The notes: a model not told the origin generated them from the letters alone. Counted from the first letter of the stretch, positions 30,646 through 40,952 are shown. The stretch is DNA of 64,000 bases from Mycobacterium basiliense (GCF_900292015.1 NZ_LR130759.1:4650001-4714000); one strand, 5' to 3'. Made by a program: numbers and translations.

Positions 30646-32295
30646 GTGACCGACGGACCGTTGATCGTCCAATCCGACAAGACGGTGCTACTCGAAGTGG
30701 ACCACGAGCAGGCCGGCACCGCACGCGCCGCCATCGCACCGTTCGCCGAGTTGGAACGGGCACCCGAACACATACACACCTATCGCATCACACCGCTGGC
30801 GTTGTGGAACGCCCGCGCCGCCGGCCACGACGCCGAGCAGGTAGTCGATGCACTGGTCAGTTTCTCGCGCTACGCGGTGCCACAGCCGCTGCTGGTCGAC
30901 ATCGTCGACACCATGGCCCGCTACGGGCGGCTGCAGTTGGTCAAGAGCCCGGTGCACGGTTTGACGCTGGTGAGCCTAGATCGCGCTGTGCTCGAGGAGG
31001 TGCTGCGCAACAAGAAGATCGCACCGATGTTGGGCACCCGGATTGATGACGACACGGTGGCCGTTCACCCGAGCGAACGGGGCAGAGTCAAGCAGCTGCT
31101 GCTCAAGATTGGTTGGCCAGCAGAAGATCTAGCCGGGTACGTGGACGGCGAAGCGCACCCGATCAGCCTAGAGCAGGACGGCTGGCAGCTGCGCGACTAT
31201 CAACAGCTGGCTGCGGACTCGTTCTGGGACGGCGGGTCCGGAGTGGTCGTTTTGCCGTGCGGAGCGGGCAAGACGTTGGTCGGTGCGGCCGCAATGGCCA
31301 GGGCTCGCGCGACAACACTGATTCTGGTCACCAATATCGTGGCCGCGCGTCAGTGGAAGCGCGAGCTGGTTGCGCGCACATCGCTGAGCGAAGACGAGAT
31401 CGGCGAATACTCCGGAGAGCGCAAGGAAATTCGGCCCGTCACTATCTCGACGTACCAGATGATTACCCGTCGCACCAAAGGCGAATACCGTCATCTCGAG
31501 CTCTTCGACAGCCGCGACTGGGGACTGATCATCTACGACGAGGTTCATCTGCTACCGGCGCCGGTGTTCCGGATGACCGCGGACCTGCAATCCAAGCGAA
31601 GGCTGGGCCTGACCGCTACGTTGATCCGTGAGGACGGCCGCGAAGGTGACGTGTTTTCCCTTATCGGCCCGAAACGCTATGACGCGCCGTGGAAGGACAT
31701 CGAGGCTCAAGGGTGGATCGCGCCGGCCGAATGCGTCGAGGTCCGGGTCACCATGACCGACAACGAACGAATGATGTACGCCACCTCCGAGCCCGAAGAG
31801 CGCTATCGGATTTGCTCGACCGTGCATACCAAAATCGCGGTGGTCAAATCGATTCTGGACAAGCACCCGGGAGAACAAACCCTGGTGATCGGCGCCTATC
31901 TGGATCAGCTCGATGAGCTCGGCGCCGAATTGGATGCGCCGGTAATCCAAGGGGCGACGAAAACCCGTGAACGCGAAGCGCTGTTCGACGCCTTCCGCCG
32001 TGGCGAGATCTCTACGCTGGTGGTGTCCAAGGTTGCCAACTTCTCCATCGACCTACCGGAAGCTTCGGTAGCGGTACAGGTTTCGGGTACGTTTGGCTCG
32101 CGCCAGGAAGAGGCCCAACGGCTGGGTAGACTCCTGCGGCCCAAGTCCGACGGCGGAGGCGCCATCTTCTACTCCGTGGTGGCCCGCGACAGCCTGGACG
32201 CCGAATACGCCGCCCACCGGCAGCGGTTCCTGGCCGAGCAGGGTTATGGGTACATCATCCGCGACGCCGACGACCTGTTAGGACCCGCGATCTAG
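30646..32295 (+). CDS. ercc3: DNA helicase XPB (Ercc3)
   Basis: 549 residues, GTG start. It is an SF2 helicase of the archaeal/eukaryotic XPB type that acts 3'-to-5' in DNA repair. An N-terminal XPB domain (VQSDKTVLLEVDHEQAGTARAAIAPFAELERAPEHIHTYRITPLALWNARAAGHDAEQVV) precedes Walker A LPCGAGKTLVGAAAM near residue 205, DEVH box IIYDEVHLLPAP near 298, TATLIREDGREGDV (RED motif), and motif VI QRLGRLLRPKSDGGGAIFY. It lies next to its putative partner and convergent with the thiolase gene, 4-bp overlap. Matches Rv0861c (542 residues). Confidence 0.96.
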   Translation: MTDGPLIVQSDKTVLLEVDHEQAGTARAAIAPFAELERAPEHIHTYRITPLALWNARAAGHDAEQVVDALVSFSRYAVPQPLLVDIVDTMARYGRLQLVKSPVHGLTLVSLDRAVLEEVLRNKKIAPMLGTRIDDDTVAVHPSERGRVKQLLLKIGWPAEDLAGYVDGEAHPISLEQDGWQLRDYQQLAADSFWDGGSGVVVLPCGAGKTLVGAAAMARARATTLILVTNIVAARQWKRELVARTSLSEDEIGEYSGERKEIRPVTISTYQMITRRTKGEYRHLELFDSRDWGLIIYDEVHLLPAPVFRMTADLQSKRRLGLTATLIREDGREGDVFSLIGPKRYDAPWKDIEAQGWIAPAECVEVRVTMTDNERMMYATSEPEERYRICSTVHTKIAVVKSILDKHPGEQTLVIGAYLDQLDELGAELDAPVIQGATKTREREALFDAFRRGEISTLVVSKVANFSIDLPEASVAVQVSGTFGSRQEEAQRLGRLLRPKSDGGGAIFYSVVARDSLDAEYAAHRQRFLAEQGYGYIIRDADDLLGPAI

Positions 32296-33437
32296 CGCGA
32301 CAGGATGGTCGCCGACGCGGTGCCCGGCGCGCCATAGACCTGTGCCAGGCCGACGCGTGGGGTCCCAGGCACCTGACGCTCACCGCCCTCTCCCCTCAGC
32401 TGTCGTACCAGCTCATGCACCTGTCGCAGTCCCGACGCCCCGATCGGCTCGCCGTTGGCGATCAAGCCGCCGTCGGTGTTGATCGGTATCGGGCCGTGGA
32501 TCTCGGTATCGCCGTCGGCGATCAACTTCTCCTGCTCACCATCGGCGCACAGACCCGTCTCAGCCATGTGGATCACCTCGGCGCCGGCGTCGGTGTCCTG
32601 CAATTGAGCCAGGTCGATATCCTCGGGCCCGATTCCCGCTGCCTGATAGGCGGCCTTGGCCGCGTACACGGTCGGTGAAGCGTCCTCGTCTAGCGGGGCC
32701 GACGTCGCGTGCACTTCGTAGGCTCCATACCTGCGGGTACGGATCTCGCAGGCCCGCACATACACGGGTTTCTTGGTGAACTTGTGCGCCAGGTCTCCAC
32801 GGCACATGACCACGGCAGCGGCACCCTCGTCGGGCGCACAGAACATGTATTGCGTCAGCGGGTAGTTCAGAACAGCCGAATGGAGGATCTCTTCCTCGGG
32901 AAGCGCCTTGCGTCGAAAGGCATTCGGGTTCAGAGCACCGTTGCGATAGTTCTTCGCAGCCACTTTGGCCAGCGTCGCCTGGGAGATGTTGTGATCGTGC
33001 AGGTATTTGTTGGCTTTCATCCCGAAGAACTTCGTGGTGACAAACTGCCCATTCTGGGCATACCACTGTGGCAACGCCAGCTTGGCCGGGTCGTCGGTGA
33101 ACGCGCCCCGTGGGTGTTTATCCATGCCGATGGCGATGCCTATGTCGTACTTGCCCAACCGGATCGTGTCAGCGGTCTGCTGAATCGCACTTGCCGCCGT
33201 GGCGCAGGCATTGAACACGTTGGTGAACGTGATACCGGTCAATCCGACCAGGCGCGTCACCGCGTCCGGGTTGGACACCTCGTAGCTGCCGCCGAACCCA
33301 AACTGAATGTCTCTCCACTGGGCACCGGCGTCGGTCAGTGCGGACCTGATCGCTTCGGCGCCCATCTGCATCGCGGTCTTGTCGAATCTACCGAACGGAT
33401 GCAGGCCCACACCGATAATCGCCACATCGTTGCTCAT
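32292..33437 (-). CDS. thiolase-like lipid-transfer protein
   Basis: 381 residues from the ATG at 33437 with a GAGGAG ribosome site (ATG 18 bases upstream has a weaker context). It is a thiolase-fold protein of the SCP-x / acetyl-CoA acetyltransferase type: VAIIGVGLHPFGRFDK, NVFNACATAASAIQQTADTIRLGKYDIGIAIGMDKHPRG (the Cys-containing ACATAAS nucleophile region), MFCAPDEGAAAVVMCRGD, and GLIANGEPIGASGLRQVHELVRQLRG (GEPIGASG in place of GHPxGxTG). Together with the DUF35 gene it probably forms a two-subunit enzyme, as in Ltp-ChsH2-like aldolases or thiolases of sterol catabolism. Substrate unknown. Absent from this position in M. tuberculosis. Confidence 0.88.
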   Translation of the reverse strand: MSNDVAIIGVGLHPFGRFDKTAMQMGAEAIRSALTDAGAQWRDIQFGFGGSYEVSNPDAVTRLVGLTGITFTNVFNACATAASAIQQTADTIRLGKYDIGIAIGMDKHPRGAFTDDPAKLALPQWYAQNGQFVTTKFFGMKANKYLHDHNISQATLAKVAAKNYRNGALNPNAFRRKALPEEEILHSAVLNYPLTQYMFCAPDEGAAAVVMCRGDLAHKFTKKPVYVRACEIRTRRYGAYEVHATSAPLDEDASPTVYAAKAAYQAAGIGPEDIDLAQLQDTDAGAEVIHMAETGLCADGEQEKLIADGDTEIHGPIPINTDGGLIANGEPIGASGLRQVHELVRQLRGEGGERQVPGTPRVGLAQVYGAPGTASATILSR

Positions 33438-33447
33438 ACCGGGCTCC

Positions 33448-33864
33448 TCACCCAACCGGCCGGAAGGCGAACGTCATGACCTGCGCCCCCTCCTCGTCCC
33501 TGGCCAGCGGCACCATGGTGAGTTCGACCTGTTGGCCGAACCGCAGCTTGGCCGGGTCGTTCTCGGTCAACCGCGCCTCGACGCGGATCACGTCCCCCAA
33601 CTGGACCAAACCCACACCGAATGGCACGAAATCCTTCCCACCCGGACCGGCATAGGGAGGTCCCGGCGGGAATCCCTGGGTGGTCCATGCCACCAGGCTG
33701 CCGCGCCGAGGCAGCAACACCTCACCCATTTCCTCGCCGCTGCAGCGGGGACACCAGCGCTGTGCGGGGAAGGCGGTGGCCCCGCAATCTCTGCAACGGC
33801 TACCGATCAGTTGTGGATTGTCATCGGGCCACGTCGAAATATCCGGGGCCAGTACCTTCTGCAT
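33448..33864 (-). CDS. Zn-ribbon / OB-fold DUF35 partner protein
   Basis: 138 residues. The rubredoxin-like zinc ribbon is at C25/C28/C39/C42 (RCRDCG ... WCPRCSGEEM), followed by the OB-fold (RGSLVAWTTQGFPPGPPYAG, FVPFGVGLVQLGDVIRVEARLTE, GQQVELTMVPL). DUF35 proteins pair with thiolase-like enzymes and bind acyl-CoA. The gene starts 26 bp after a GGAGG site and ends 10 bp before the thiolase start, so the two are an operon. Confidence 0.88.
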   Translation of the reverse strand: MQKVLAPDISTWPDDNPQLIGSRCRDCGATAFPAQRWCPRCSGEEMGEVLLPRRGSLVAWTTQGFPPGPPYAGPGGKDFVPFGVGLVQLGDVIRVEARLTENDPAKLRFGQQVELTMVPLARDEEGAQVMTFAFRPVG

Positions 33865-33944
33865 CGAGGAATCCTCCGTCCGGCGGGCGGGACGAAATAA
33901 TGCTCCTCACCAAACGGTACAACAGCATTACGCACAATCGAAAA

Positions 33945-34370
33945 TCATGTTCTCACCACGGGGCGGGCTACAGCGGAGTGGGCGGTGGATACCAAGCCCC
34001 GCAGAACGAACAGCTCAAAACCGCCCAGGAGTGTCACCAGTCCGACGTTGGCGGCGATCGGCATGCCAATCGCATTAACCAGCCCCGCTACCGGGGCACC
34101 GTTGACCGCTTGCGACACGCCGTCCAGGAATAGCTTGATATCCTAGGACGGCATCGAGATCAGCAGGGCTGTACCGATATTCACCGTCGGCCGCACCTTC
34201 GCCAAGGCATTGGTGACCCCGTTCGTGAAGTCGTCGGCAATATGGGTATTCGCCGCCCGCAGGGGATGAATTTTATGAACTCGACGAAAATGCCGACGCG
34301 GACCCCTATCAATCAGCGTGTTGATCCGTATCCGAATGGCCTTGAGTGAAATGGGGGCACGGCCCGGCAC
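33945..34370 (-). pseudogene. C-terminal fragment of a mycobacterial surface protein, stop codon interrupted
   Basis: A minus-strand frame gives IADDFTNGVTNALAKVRPTVNIGTALLISMPS, hits TAG at 34140-34142, and continues in the same frame as DIKLFLDGVSQAVNGAPVAGLVNAIGMPIAANVGLVTLLGGFELFVLRGLV to TGA at 33945. The two parts fit one module that I recall from the ends of mycobacterial exported or PE-like proteins (for example PTVNIGTALL-x-x-P-S-Y-D...). The expected Tyr before Asp could have become TAG by one base change. Upstream of about 34260 no homology is visible, so the 5' part is missing. Confidence 0.55.
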
Positions 34371-34427
34371 GCCTGCCTTGTCGATATACGTCAGTCTTCC
34401 GGCAAGGCCACCCCACGGTCGGGCAGG

Positions 34428-35411
34428 CTAGCTCAACGCGGGGATCACTTCGCGTTCGAATAGCTCGATGCCGGATCGGTCGTAGGCCGCCTCGGGGAAA
34501 TAGCAGATCGCGTATTGGCACCCCAAGTCGCGAAGCGCGGACATCCGCTCGATCACCTGTTCTGACGTGCCGGTGGCCGAATCGGGAAGACCGCCGATCA
34601 TTGAATCCGCCACCGCCTCGGGAACATAGCCAACCAGACGATCACGGACCCGCTGCAACCGATCCTTGACGTCGGTGTCCGACGCTCCGACGACGGCGGT
34701 GAAGTTGGCCGAACGAACGATGGCATCGAAGTCTGTGCCGAGCTTGCGGCAGTGCTGTGCCAGCACCTCGGATTTGTGCGCAAATGCGGTGGGTTCCGGC
34801 GTGAAGTTGGTGTACTGGGCATACTTGGCCGCAATGCGCAGCGTCACTTTCTCACCGCCTCCGGCGACCCATAGTGGAATTCCGTTGCCCTGCAATGGCT
34901 TCGGTGCCACGATTGCACCGTCGACCTGGTAGTGTTCGCCAGGAAAAGAGACTCTGCCGTCGCGCCAGGCTGCACGCATGATTTGCACGCCCTCGTCCAG
35001 CCGACCCAACCGCACCTTGGCCGTCGGAAACCCGTAACCATAAGCGCGCCACTCGTGTTCGTACCACCCACCGCCGATACCCATCTGAATTCGGCCGCCG
35101 GAGATGATGTCGGCGGTGGCCGCCACCTTGGCCAAGTAGACAGGATTGCGATAGCTCATTGCGGTGCACATCTGACCGAGCTTGATCCGCGATGTCGTCG
35201 CGGCGTATGCCGCCATCAACGACCACGCCTCATGCGTGGCTTCGTCGGTCGGCAGCGGGACGGTATGGAAATGGTCGTAGACCCACAGTGAATCCCACAC
35301 GCCGCCGTCGGCGTGGATCGCCAAGTCGCGCATCACCGTCCAGTGCTTATCCGGCGCGATGCCGACGAGATCCATTCGCCAACCCTGTGGAATGAAGAGA
35401 CCAAAGCGCAT
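34428..35411 (-). CDS. luciferase-like F420-dependent oxidoreductase
   Basis: 327 residues from the ATG at 35411 (MRFGLFIPQGWRMDL); upstream extension is not homologous. LLM-family TIM barrel: SLWVYDHFHTVPLPTDEATHEAWSLMAAYAATTSRIKLGQMCTAMSYRNPVYLAKVAATADIISGGRIQMGIGGGWYEHEWRAYGYGFP, QGNGIPLWVAGGGEKVTLRIAAKYAQYTNF. These are conserved F420/FMN and substrate contacts. The mycobacterial family usually uses F420. Substrate unknown. It sits between the thiolase block and fadB; no such gene is at this place in M. tuberculosis. Confidence 0.88.
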   Translation of the reverse strand: MRFGLFIPQGWRMDLVGIAPDKHWTVMRDLAIHADGGVWDSLWVYDHFHTVPLPTDEATHEAWSLMAAYAATTSRIKLGQMCTAMSYRNPVYLAKVAATADIISGGRIQMGIGGGWYEHEWRAYGYGFPTAKVRLGRLDEGVQIMRAAWRDGRVSFPGEHYQVDGAIVAPKPLQGNGIPLWVAGGGEKVTLRIAAKYAQYTNFTPEPTAFAHKSEVLAQHCRKLGTDFDAIVRSANFTAVVGASDTDVKDRLQRVRDRLVGYVPEAVADSMIGGLPDSATGTSEQVIERMSALRDLGCQYAICYFPEAAYDRSGIELFEREVIPALS

Positions 35412-35856
35412 GGCTGGGACTCTAGTCCGGCCAACCCAAACTTGGGAGTGCGTCACACACCCAGTGCAGCGAGCGCAGCCGGCACCGACACCGTACGCAA
35501 CTCGTCGTGGGGCGTGTCTGGAAACTGCAGAACAACAGTCCTACAAACCGCCGAACGCGACCACCGCGCGGGTCGATTCCGCCAGGGTGGGCTTCGGGCC
35601 CCAGACCAGCTTCCGCCGCTGGATGACGCGCGAACCGTGTTCAGGTTCCGCAGTCAGGAAGAACTCGACTATCACTACCGACATGTCGTGGGACAAGAGT
35701 TATTGCTGCGGCGCGCCGACTCTGCGACTCGATGCAGTTCACGGGCTACAGAGCGTCCGTAGTCGACTAGCCGACACATAACCTGCGGCGAAGACACGCC
35801 GGATACACCGGCCCTGACTTATATCTCGGCGCGGGGACACCGGCACGCCCTGACGT
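35412..35856. other. intergenic, no gene recognised
   Basis: About 445 bp between the start of the luciferase-like gene and the fadB terminator. Several short plus-strand frames exist but show no homology. It should include the promoter of the luciferase-like gene. Confidence 0.5.
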
Positions 35857-35890
35857 AAAAGCCCCCGTACGCTGACGCGTCGGGGGCTTT
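35857..35890 (-). terminator. Rho-independent terminator of fadB
   Basis: AGCCCCCG (35860-35867) pairs with CGGGGGCT (35881-35888), with A-T pairs extending to 35858-35890. Read on the minus strand the stem is followed by T-rich bases (TTTTAC), just 35 bp past the fadB stop. The stem is strong and also has A/T tracts on both sides, so it could act in both directions. Confidence 0.8.
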
Positions 35891-35925
35891 ACGTTCGACA
35901 GGACTAACGCAGAACCAAAGCGGTA

Positions 35926-38070
35926 CTACGTCAGCGAATCCGGCGGCAGGAACCGGTCACCGTACTGGGCGGCCAGCTCACGCGCACGGGCCACAAAGGC
36001 TTCCTTGCCGGTACCCAGCGGGCCGGAGTAGCCGACGATGAACTGCGCGCTACCACCGGTCCAGGGCGGGTAACCGATGCCCATGATCGAGCCGATGTTG
36101 GCATCGGCGGTCGACATCAGCACGTTCTCATCCAGGCACTTCTGGGTTTCCAGCGCCTCGGCGAACAACATCCGGTCGATCATGTCCTGCAGTGGGGGCT
36201 CCGAGCTGCCCGACTTGAATGTCTCCCGCAGGCCCGACCACAACCCGGACCGCTTGCCGTCGGGGTAGTCGTAGAAGCCCGCGCCCTTCAGCCGGCCGGA
36301 CCGACCGAGCTCGATCATCTTCTCGACGACCGCCTCGGCCGGGTGCGCCTCGTAGGTGCCGCCGGCGTCCTCGACGCCCTTGCGGGTCGCGACGGCGATC
36401 TTGTGCATCAGCTCCAGGTTGAGCTCATCGGATAGCTGCAGCGGCGGGGCCGGGTAGCCGGCCTGGGAACCTGCCTGCTCAATCGAAGCCGGCTCCACTC
36501 CCTCGCCCAGCATCGCCAGCGCCTCGTTGACGAAGGTGCCGATGACCCGCGAGGTGAAGAAGCCGCGGCTGTCGTTGACCACGATCGGCGTCTTGCCGAT
36601 GGCCAGCGTGTAATCGAACACCCGGGCCAGCGCCTCGTCAGAAGTCTTCTCGCCCTTGATGATCTCGACCAGCGGCATCTTGTCGACCGGCGAGAAGAAG
36701 TGGACCCCGATGAAGTCTTCCTGCCGCTTGACGCCGGTCGCCAGACCGGTGATCGGCAGCGTGGAGGTGTTCGACCCGAGCACCGCGTTGGGCTCAACGA
36801 CGTCTTCGATTTCCTGGAACACCTTGTGCTTGAGCTCCTGGTTCTCGAAGACGGCCTCGACCACGAAGTCCACGCCCTTCAAATCAGCAGCGTCGGCGGT
36901 CGGGGTAATCCGGCCCAGCAGCGCCTTGGATTTCTCCTCGGTGGTGCGGCCTCGCTCGAGCGCCTTGGCTTCCAGCTTTTCGGAGTAACCCTTACCCTTT
37001 TGCGCGGCCTCGAGGCTGACGTCCTTGAGTACCACGTCGTAGCCAGCCTTGGCCGAGACGTAGGCAATGCCCGCGCCCATCATGCCGGCGCCCAGCACAC
37101 CGATCTTGTTGATCGGGGTCTTGCCGATGCCGTCCGGTCGCGACTTGCCCGCGTTGATGGCTTGCAGGTCGAAGAAGAACGCCTGGATCATGTTCTTGGA
37201 GACCTGGCCGGTGACCAGCGAGGCGAAGTAGCGGCTCTCGATGCGGGTGGCGGTGTCGAAGTCCACCTGCGCACCCTCGACCGCGGCCGCCAGGATGGCC
37301 CGCGGCGCGGGCATCGGCGCACCCTTGAGCTGCTTGCGCAGGTTCGACGGGAACGACGGCAAGATGGCCGCCAACCCCGGCGACGACGGGGTACCGCCGG
37401 GCATCTTGTAGCCCTTCTTGTCCCACGGCTGCTCGTGCGCGTCCGGGTTGGCCTTGATCCACGCCTTGGCGGCGGGCACCAAATCGTCAGCACTGCTCAC
37501 CAGTTCATCGACCAGCCCAATCTCCTTGGCCTTGGCCGGCTTGAACCGGTTGCCCTGGGCAAGGATGCTGACGAACGCGGTCTGGATACCGAACATCCGC
37601 ACGGTGCGGGTTACGCCACCCCCACCGGGCAGCAGGCCGAGGGTCACTTCGGGCAGTCCGATCTGGCTGCCCTTCACATCGGCAGCGATGCGGTGATGAC
37701 AGGCCAGCGCGATCTCGAGCCCACCGCCGAGCGCCGCCCCGTTGATGGCAGCGACCACCGGCTTGCCCAGTGTCTCGAGGGTGCGCAATTGCTTCTTGAC
37801 GGTCTCGACGGTGTCGAAGACGTTTCCGGCGTCCTCCGGCGTCGCCTGCACCATGGTCTTGACGTCACCACCGGCGAAGAAGGTCTTCTTCGCGCTGGTG
37901 ATCACCACGCCGGTGACCGAATCCCGCTCGGCGACAAGGCGATCGACGGCCTTACCCATCGACTCGATGTAGGCCTCATTCATGACGTTAGCCGACCCGG
38001 ACGGGTCATCCATGGTCAGTGTGACGATGCCGTCGGCATCCTTGTCCCACTGAATAGTGTTTTCTGCCAT
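35926..38070 (-). CDS. fadB: fatty-acid oxidation complex alpha subunit FadB
   Basis: 714 residues from the ATG at 38070. The N-terminal enoyl-CoA hydratase domain (to ~300) has [22 protein letters not shown] and [24 protein letters not shown] with [23 protein letters not shown]. The 3-hydroxyacyl-CoA dehydrogenase half has the NAD motif [58 protein letters not shown], and GFFTSRV. It catalyses steps 2 and 3 of beta-oxidation. It follows fadA (16 bp), and a terminator lies directly downstream. Matches Rv0860. Confidence 0.97.
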   Translation of the reverse strand: MAENTIQWDKDADGIVTLTMDDPSGSANVMNEAYIESMGKAVDRLVAERDSVTGVVITSAKKTFFAGGDVKTMVQATPEDAGNVFDTVETVKKQLRTLETLGKPVVAAINGAALGGGLEIALACHHRIAADVKGSQIGLPEVTLGLLPGGGGVTRTVRMFGIQTAFVSILAQGNRFKPAKAKEIGLVDELVSSADDLVPAAKAWIKANPDAHEQPWDKKGYKMPGGTPSSPGLAAILPSFPSNLRKQLKGAPMPAPRAILAAAVEGAQVDFDTATRIESRYFASLVTGQVSKNMIQAFFFDLQAINAGKSRPDGIGKTPINKIGVLGAGMMGAGIAYVSAKAGYDVVLKDVSLEAAQKGKGYSEKLEAKALERGRTTEEKSKALLGRITPTADAADLKGVDFVVEAVFENQELKHKVFQEIEDVVEPNAVLGSNTSTLPITGLATGVKRQEDFIGVHFFSPVDKMPLVEIIKGEKTSDEALARVFDYTLAIGKTPIVVNDSRGFFTSRVIGTFVNEALAMLGEGVEPASIEQAGSQAGYPAPPLQLSDELNLELMHKIAVATRKGVEDAGGTYEAHPAEAVVEKMIELGRSGRLKGAGFYDYPDGKRSGLWSGLRETFKSGSSEPPLQDMIDRMLFAEALETQKCLDENVLMSTADANIGSIMGIGYPPWTGGSAQFIVGYSGPLGTGKEAFVARARELAAQYGDRFLPPDSLT

Positions 38071-38086
38071 CTGTTTTCGCAGCCTC

Positions 38087-39298
38087 TCAGACTCGCTCGA
38101 TGATTGTCGCGACACCCATGCCGCCGCCGATACACAGCGTGACCAATGCCCGCCGAGCGTTACGGCGTTCCAGCTCGTCGACCATGGTGCCCAGGATCAT
38201 CGCGCCGGTGGCACCCAGCGGGTGGCCCATCGCGATGGCTCCACCGTTGACGTTGAGCTTCTCATCGGGGATGTTCAGGTCCTTCTGGAACTTCAGCACC
38301 ACCGACGCGAACGCCTCGTTGAGCTCGAACAGGTCGATGTCATCGACGGTCAACCCGGCACGGTCCAGCACCTTGCGGGCGGCCGGTGTCGGGCCGGTCA
38401 GCATGATGACTGGGTCGGCTCCGCTGGTAGCGGTGGCCACAATCCGGGCCCGGGGTGTCAGGCCTTGTGACTTGCCGGCGGCCTCTGAGCCGATCATCAC
38501 CAGCGCGGCGCCGTCGACGATGCCGGAGCTGTTGCCGCCGGTGTGCACGTGGTTGATCTTCTCTACCCAGTGGTACTTCTGCAGTGCCACGTCGTCGAAG
38601 CCACCCAGCGCAGCCAAACCTTCGAAGGCCGGCTTCAACTTGCCCAGACCCTCCTTGGTGGTGTCGGGCCGCATGTGCTCGTCGTGGTCGAGGATCAGCA
38701 GTCCGTTTTGGTCCCGGACCGGCACCACAGACTTGGCAAAGTAGCCGCCCGACCACGCTTCTGCGGCCTTCTCCTGGCTGCGCAGAGCGTAGGCATCGAC
38801 ATCATCGCGGGAGAATCCCTCGATGGTGGCGATCAGGTCGGCACCGATGCCCTGCGGAACAAACATGACGTCGTAGTTCGTCGCGGGGTCCATGCCCATG
38901 GCACCGCCGTCGGCTCCCATCGGCACCCGGCTCATCGACTCGACACCGCCGGCCAGAACCAGGTCGTCCCAGCCAGAGCGCACCTTCTGTGCGGCGGTGT
39001 TCACGGCCTCGAGCCCCGAAGCGCAGAACCGGTTGAGCTGCACGCCCCCGGAAGTGACCGGCATGCCAGAAGCCAGCACCGCCGCGCGGGCAATGTCGCC
39101 CCCTTGATCGCCCACCGGCGAAACGCATCCCAGGATGACGTCGCTGATCAGATTCTCATCGAGGTCGGGGTTGCGTCTGCGCAGCTCGTCGATCAGGCCG
39201 ACGACCAGGCTCAACGGCTTGACCTCGTTCAGGGAGCCGTTTTTTTGCTTACCACGGGGCGTGCGGATGGCCTCATAAATGAAGGCTTCTTCGGACAT
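38087..39298 (-). CDS. fadA: acetyl-CoA acyltransferase FadA
   Basis: 403 residues, same length as FadA (Rv0859). Thiolase that cleaves 3-ketoacyl-CoA in the last step of beta-oxidation; beta subunit of the complex with FadB. Catalytic Cys92 in [45 protein letters not shown] (His) and [12 protein letters not shown] (second Cys) are visible. Start [17 protein letters not shown] follows a CAGGAA site. It leads the fadA-fadB operon and is divergent from the aminotransferase, 451 bp away. Confidence 0.97.
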   Translation of the reverse strand: MSEEAFIYEAIRTPRGKQKNGSLNEVKPLSLVVGLIDELRRRNPDLDENLISDVILGCVSPVGDQGGDIARAAVLASGMPVTSGGVQLNRFCASGLEAVNTAAQKVRSGWDDLVLAGGVESMSRVPMGADGGAMGMDPATNYDVMFVPQGIGADLIATIEGFSRDDVDAYALRSQEKAAEAWSGGYFAKSVVPVRDQNGLLILDHDEHMRPDTTKEGLGKLKPAFEGLAALGGFDDVALQKYHWVEKINHVHTGGNSSGIVDGAALVMIGSEAAGKSQGLTPRARIVATATSGADPVIMLTGPTPAARKVLDRAGLTVDDIDLFELNEAFASVVLKFQKDLNIPDEKLNVNGGAIAMGHPLGATGAMILGTMVDELERRNARRALVTLCIGGGMGVATIIERV

Positions 39299-39749
39299 GT
39301 CTGTATTCCTGTTCGCAAAAATTGGGGTTCAGATTTGTCATCAAGACTAGGTCCAGTACAGGCACACTAACAGGGGCCTCGGCCAACCTGTTGGTTGGGC
39401 AGGTCTTCGTCGGTCGCATCGACCCAGCGAGCACCCACCATCCGGCTTGCCCGCATCCGCCGACGTGGTCCTCTCCGCCCGATACGAGCGGGGCCGCACA
39501 CACCCCTGGTCACCTCGGCCACAGCCACTGCCGTGGCCGCGACGCCAGCTCACTATCCGGCTCTGCAGACCCGTAATGTGCCCTGCCATCGGCGTCGTGT
39601 CGCGCGAAGGCGGGCACAACGAACACCCCACCCGACAGGGGCCAGCGTGGCGAATGTGGCAACGCGGGCCCCGCGGCCCCGCGTCCCCGCGGACAAGCTC
39701 GCCGGCGGATACTTCGGGCATGCAGTCGGTCCAGCTAGGCTCGACCGCC
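39299..39749. other. divergent promoter region, fadA / aminotransferase
   Basis: Contains the promoters of fadA (minus) and the aminotransferase (plus). The aminotransferase frame is open for ~100 codons upstream, but the translation is not homologous. I saw no palindrome. Confidence 0.5.
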
Positions 39750-40952
39750 ATGACGGTGTCGCGGCTGCAGCCCTACGCGACGACGGTGTTCGCCGAGATG
39801 TCGGCCTTGGCCGCGCGTATTGGCGCGGTAAACCTCGGACAGGGCTTTCCGGACGAGGATGGACCGCCGGCCATGCTGAAGGCCGCGCAAGAAGCCATAG
39901 CCAGCGGCGTCAACCAGTATCCGCCGGGGATGGGCATCCCGGCGCTGCGGCACGCGATCGCCGGGCAGCGCCGGCGAAACTTTGGTATCGAGTACGACCC
40001 CGACACCGAAGTGCTCGTGACGGTCGGCGCCACCGAGGCCATCGCCGCGGCGGTGCTCGGCCTCGTCGAACCGGGCTCCGAGGTATTGCTGATCGAGCCG
40101 TTTTACGACTCCTACTCGCCGGTGGTGGCGATGGCCGGCGCGCACCGGGTGGCCGTGCCCATGGTGCCCGATGGCGACGGCTTCGCTCTGGACGCCGAGG
40201 CGCTGCGGCGCGCGTTGACCCCCCGGAGTCGTGCGCTGATCGTCAATTCGCCGCACAACCCAACCGGAGCCGTGTTGAGCAACTCGGAGCTGGCCGCCAT
40301 CGCGGAGATCGCAGTCGCCGCAGACCTTCTGGTGATCACCGACGAGGTCTACGAGCATCTGGTGTTTGATGGCCACAGCCACCATCCACTGGCCGGATTC
40401 GACGGTATGGCCGAGCGCACGATCACCATCTCGAGCGCGGCCAAGATGTTCAACTGCACCGGCTGGAAAATCGGATGGGCTTGTGGCCCTTCTGAACTCA
40501 TAGCCGGAATGCGTACGGCCAAGCAATATTTGAGCTATGTCGGCGGCGCACCGTTCCAGCCCGCGGTGGCGCTCGCCCTGGAGACCGAGGGCGCCTGGGT
40601 GGCAGCGTTGAGGAATTCGCTGCAGGCCAGACGAGATCGCCTCGCCACTGGGTTGACCAAAATTGGATTCGAGGTGCACGACAGCAACGGCACCTATTTC
40701 TTGTGCGCCGACCCCCGTCCGCTCGGCTATCACGACAGCACGGAGTTCTGCGCCGTACTACCGGAAGCGGCCGGGGTCGCCGCGATCCCGATGTCGGCAT
40801 TCTGCGATTCGGCGGCAGACCATGAATCAAAACCCGCAAACTTGTGGAATCATTTGGTGCGGTTCACCTTTTGCAAAAGTGAAGAAACCCTCGACGAGGC
40901 GGTCAAGCGACTCGCTGTACTGCGGGATGGAGCTACTCCGCGGCACCCATGA
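39750..40952 (+). CDS. class I/II aminotransferase (Rv0858c type)
   Basis: 400 residues from the ATG at 39750 (MTVSRLQPYATTVFAEMSAL), matching Rv0858c at 397. PLP enzyme: INLGQGFPDEDGP-like N-terminus, TVGATEAIAAAVLGLVEPGSEVLLIEPFYDSY, INSPHNPTGAVL-like (here IVNSPHNPTGAVLSNSE), DEVYEHLVFDG, and the PLP-lysine motif SSAAKMFNCTGWKIGWACGP (Lys near 231). Rv0858c has been annotated dapC (N-succinyldiaminopimelate aminotransferase), but its kynurenine/glutamine-transaminase-like sequence leaves the substrate open. Overlaps the following convergent SRPBCC gene by 20 bp. Confidence 0.93.
   Translation: MTVSRLQPYATTVFAEMSALAARIGAVNLGQGFPDEDGPPAMLKAAQEAIASGVNQYPPGMGIPALRHAIAGQRRRNFGIEYDPDTEVLVTVGATEAIAAAVLGLVEPGSEVLLIEPFYDSYSPVVAMAGAHRVAVPMVPDGDGFALDAEALRRALTPRSRALIVNSPHNPTGAVLSNSELAAIAEIAVAADLLVITDEVYEHLVFDGHSHHPLAGFDGMAERTITISSAAKMFNCTGWKIGWACGPSELIAGMRTAKQYLSYVGGAPFQPAVALALETEGAWVAALRNSLQARRDRLATGLTKIGFEVHDSNGTYFLCADPRPLGYHDSTEFCAVLPEAAGVAAIPMSAFCDSAADHESKPANLWNHLVRFTFCKSEETLDEAVKRLAVLRDGATPRHP

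Noticed and set aside
36700..38103. 467-residue plus-strand frame opposite fadB
   Set aside because: Antisense shadow of a clear fadB; low-complexity composition and no known protein.
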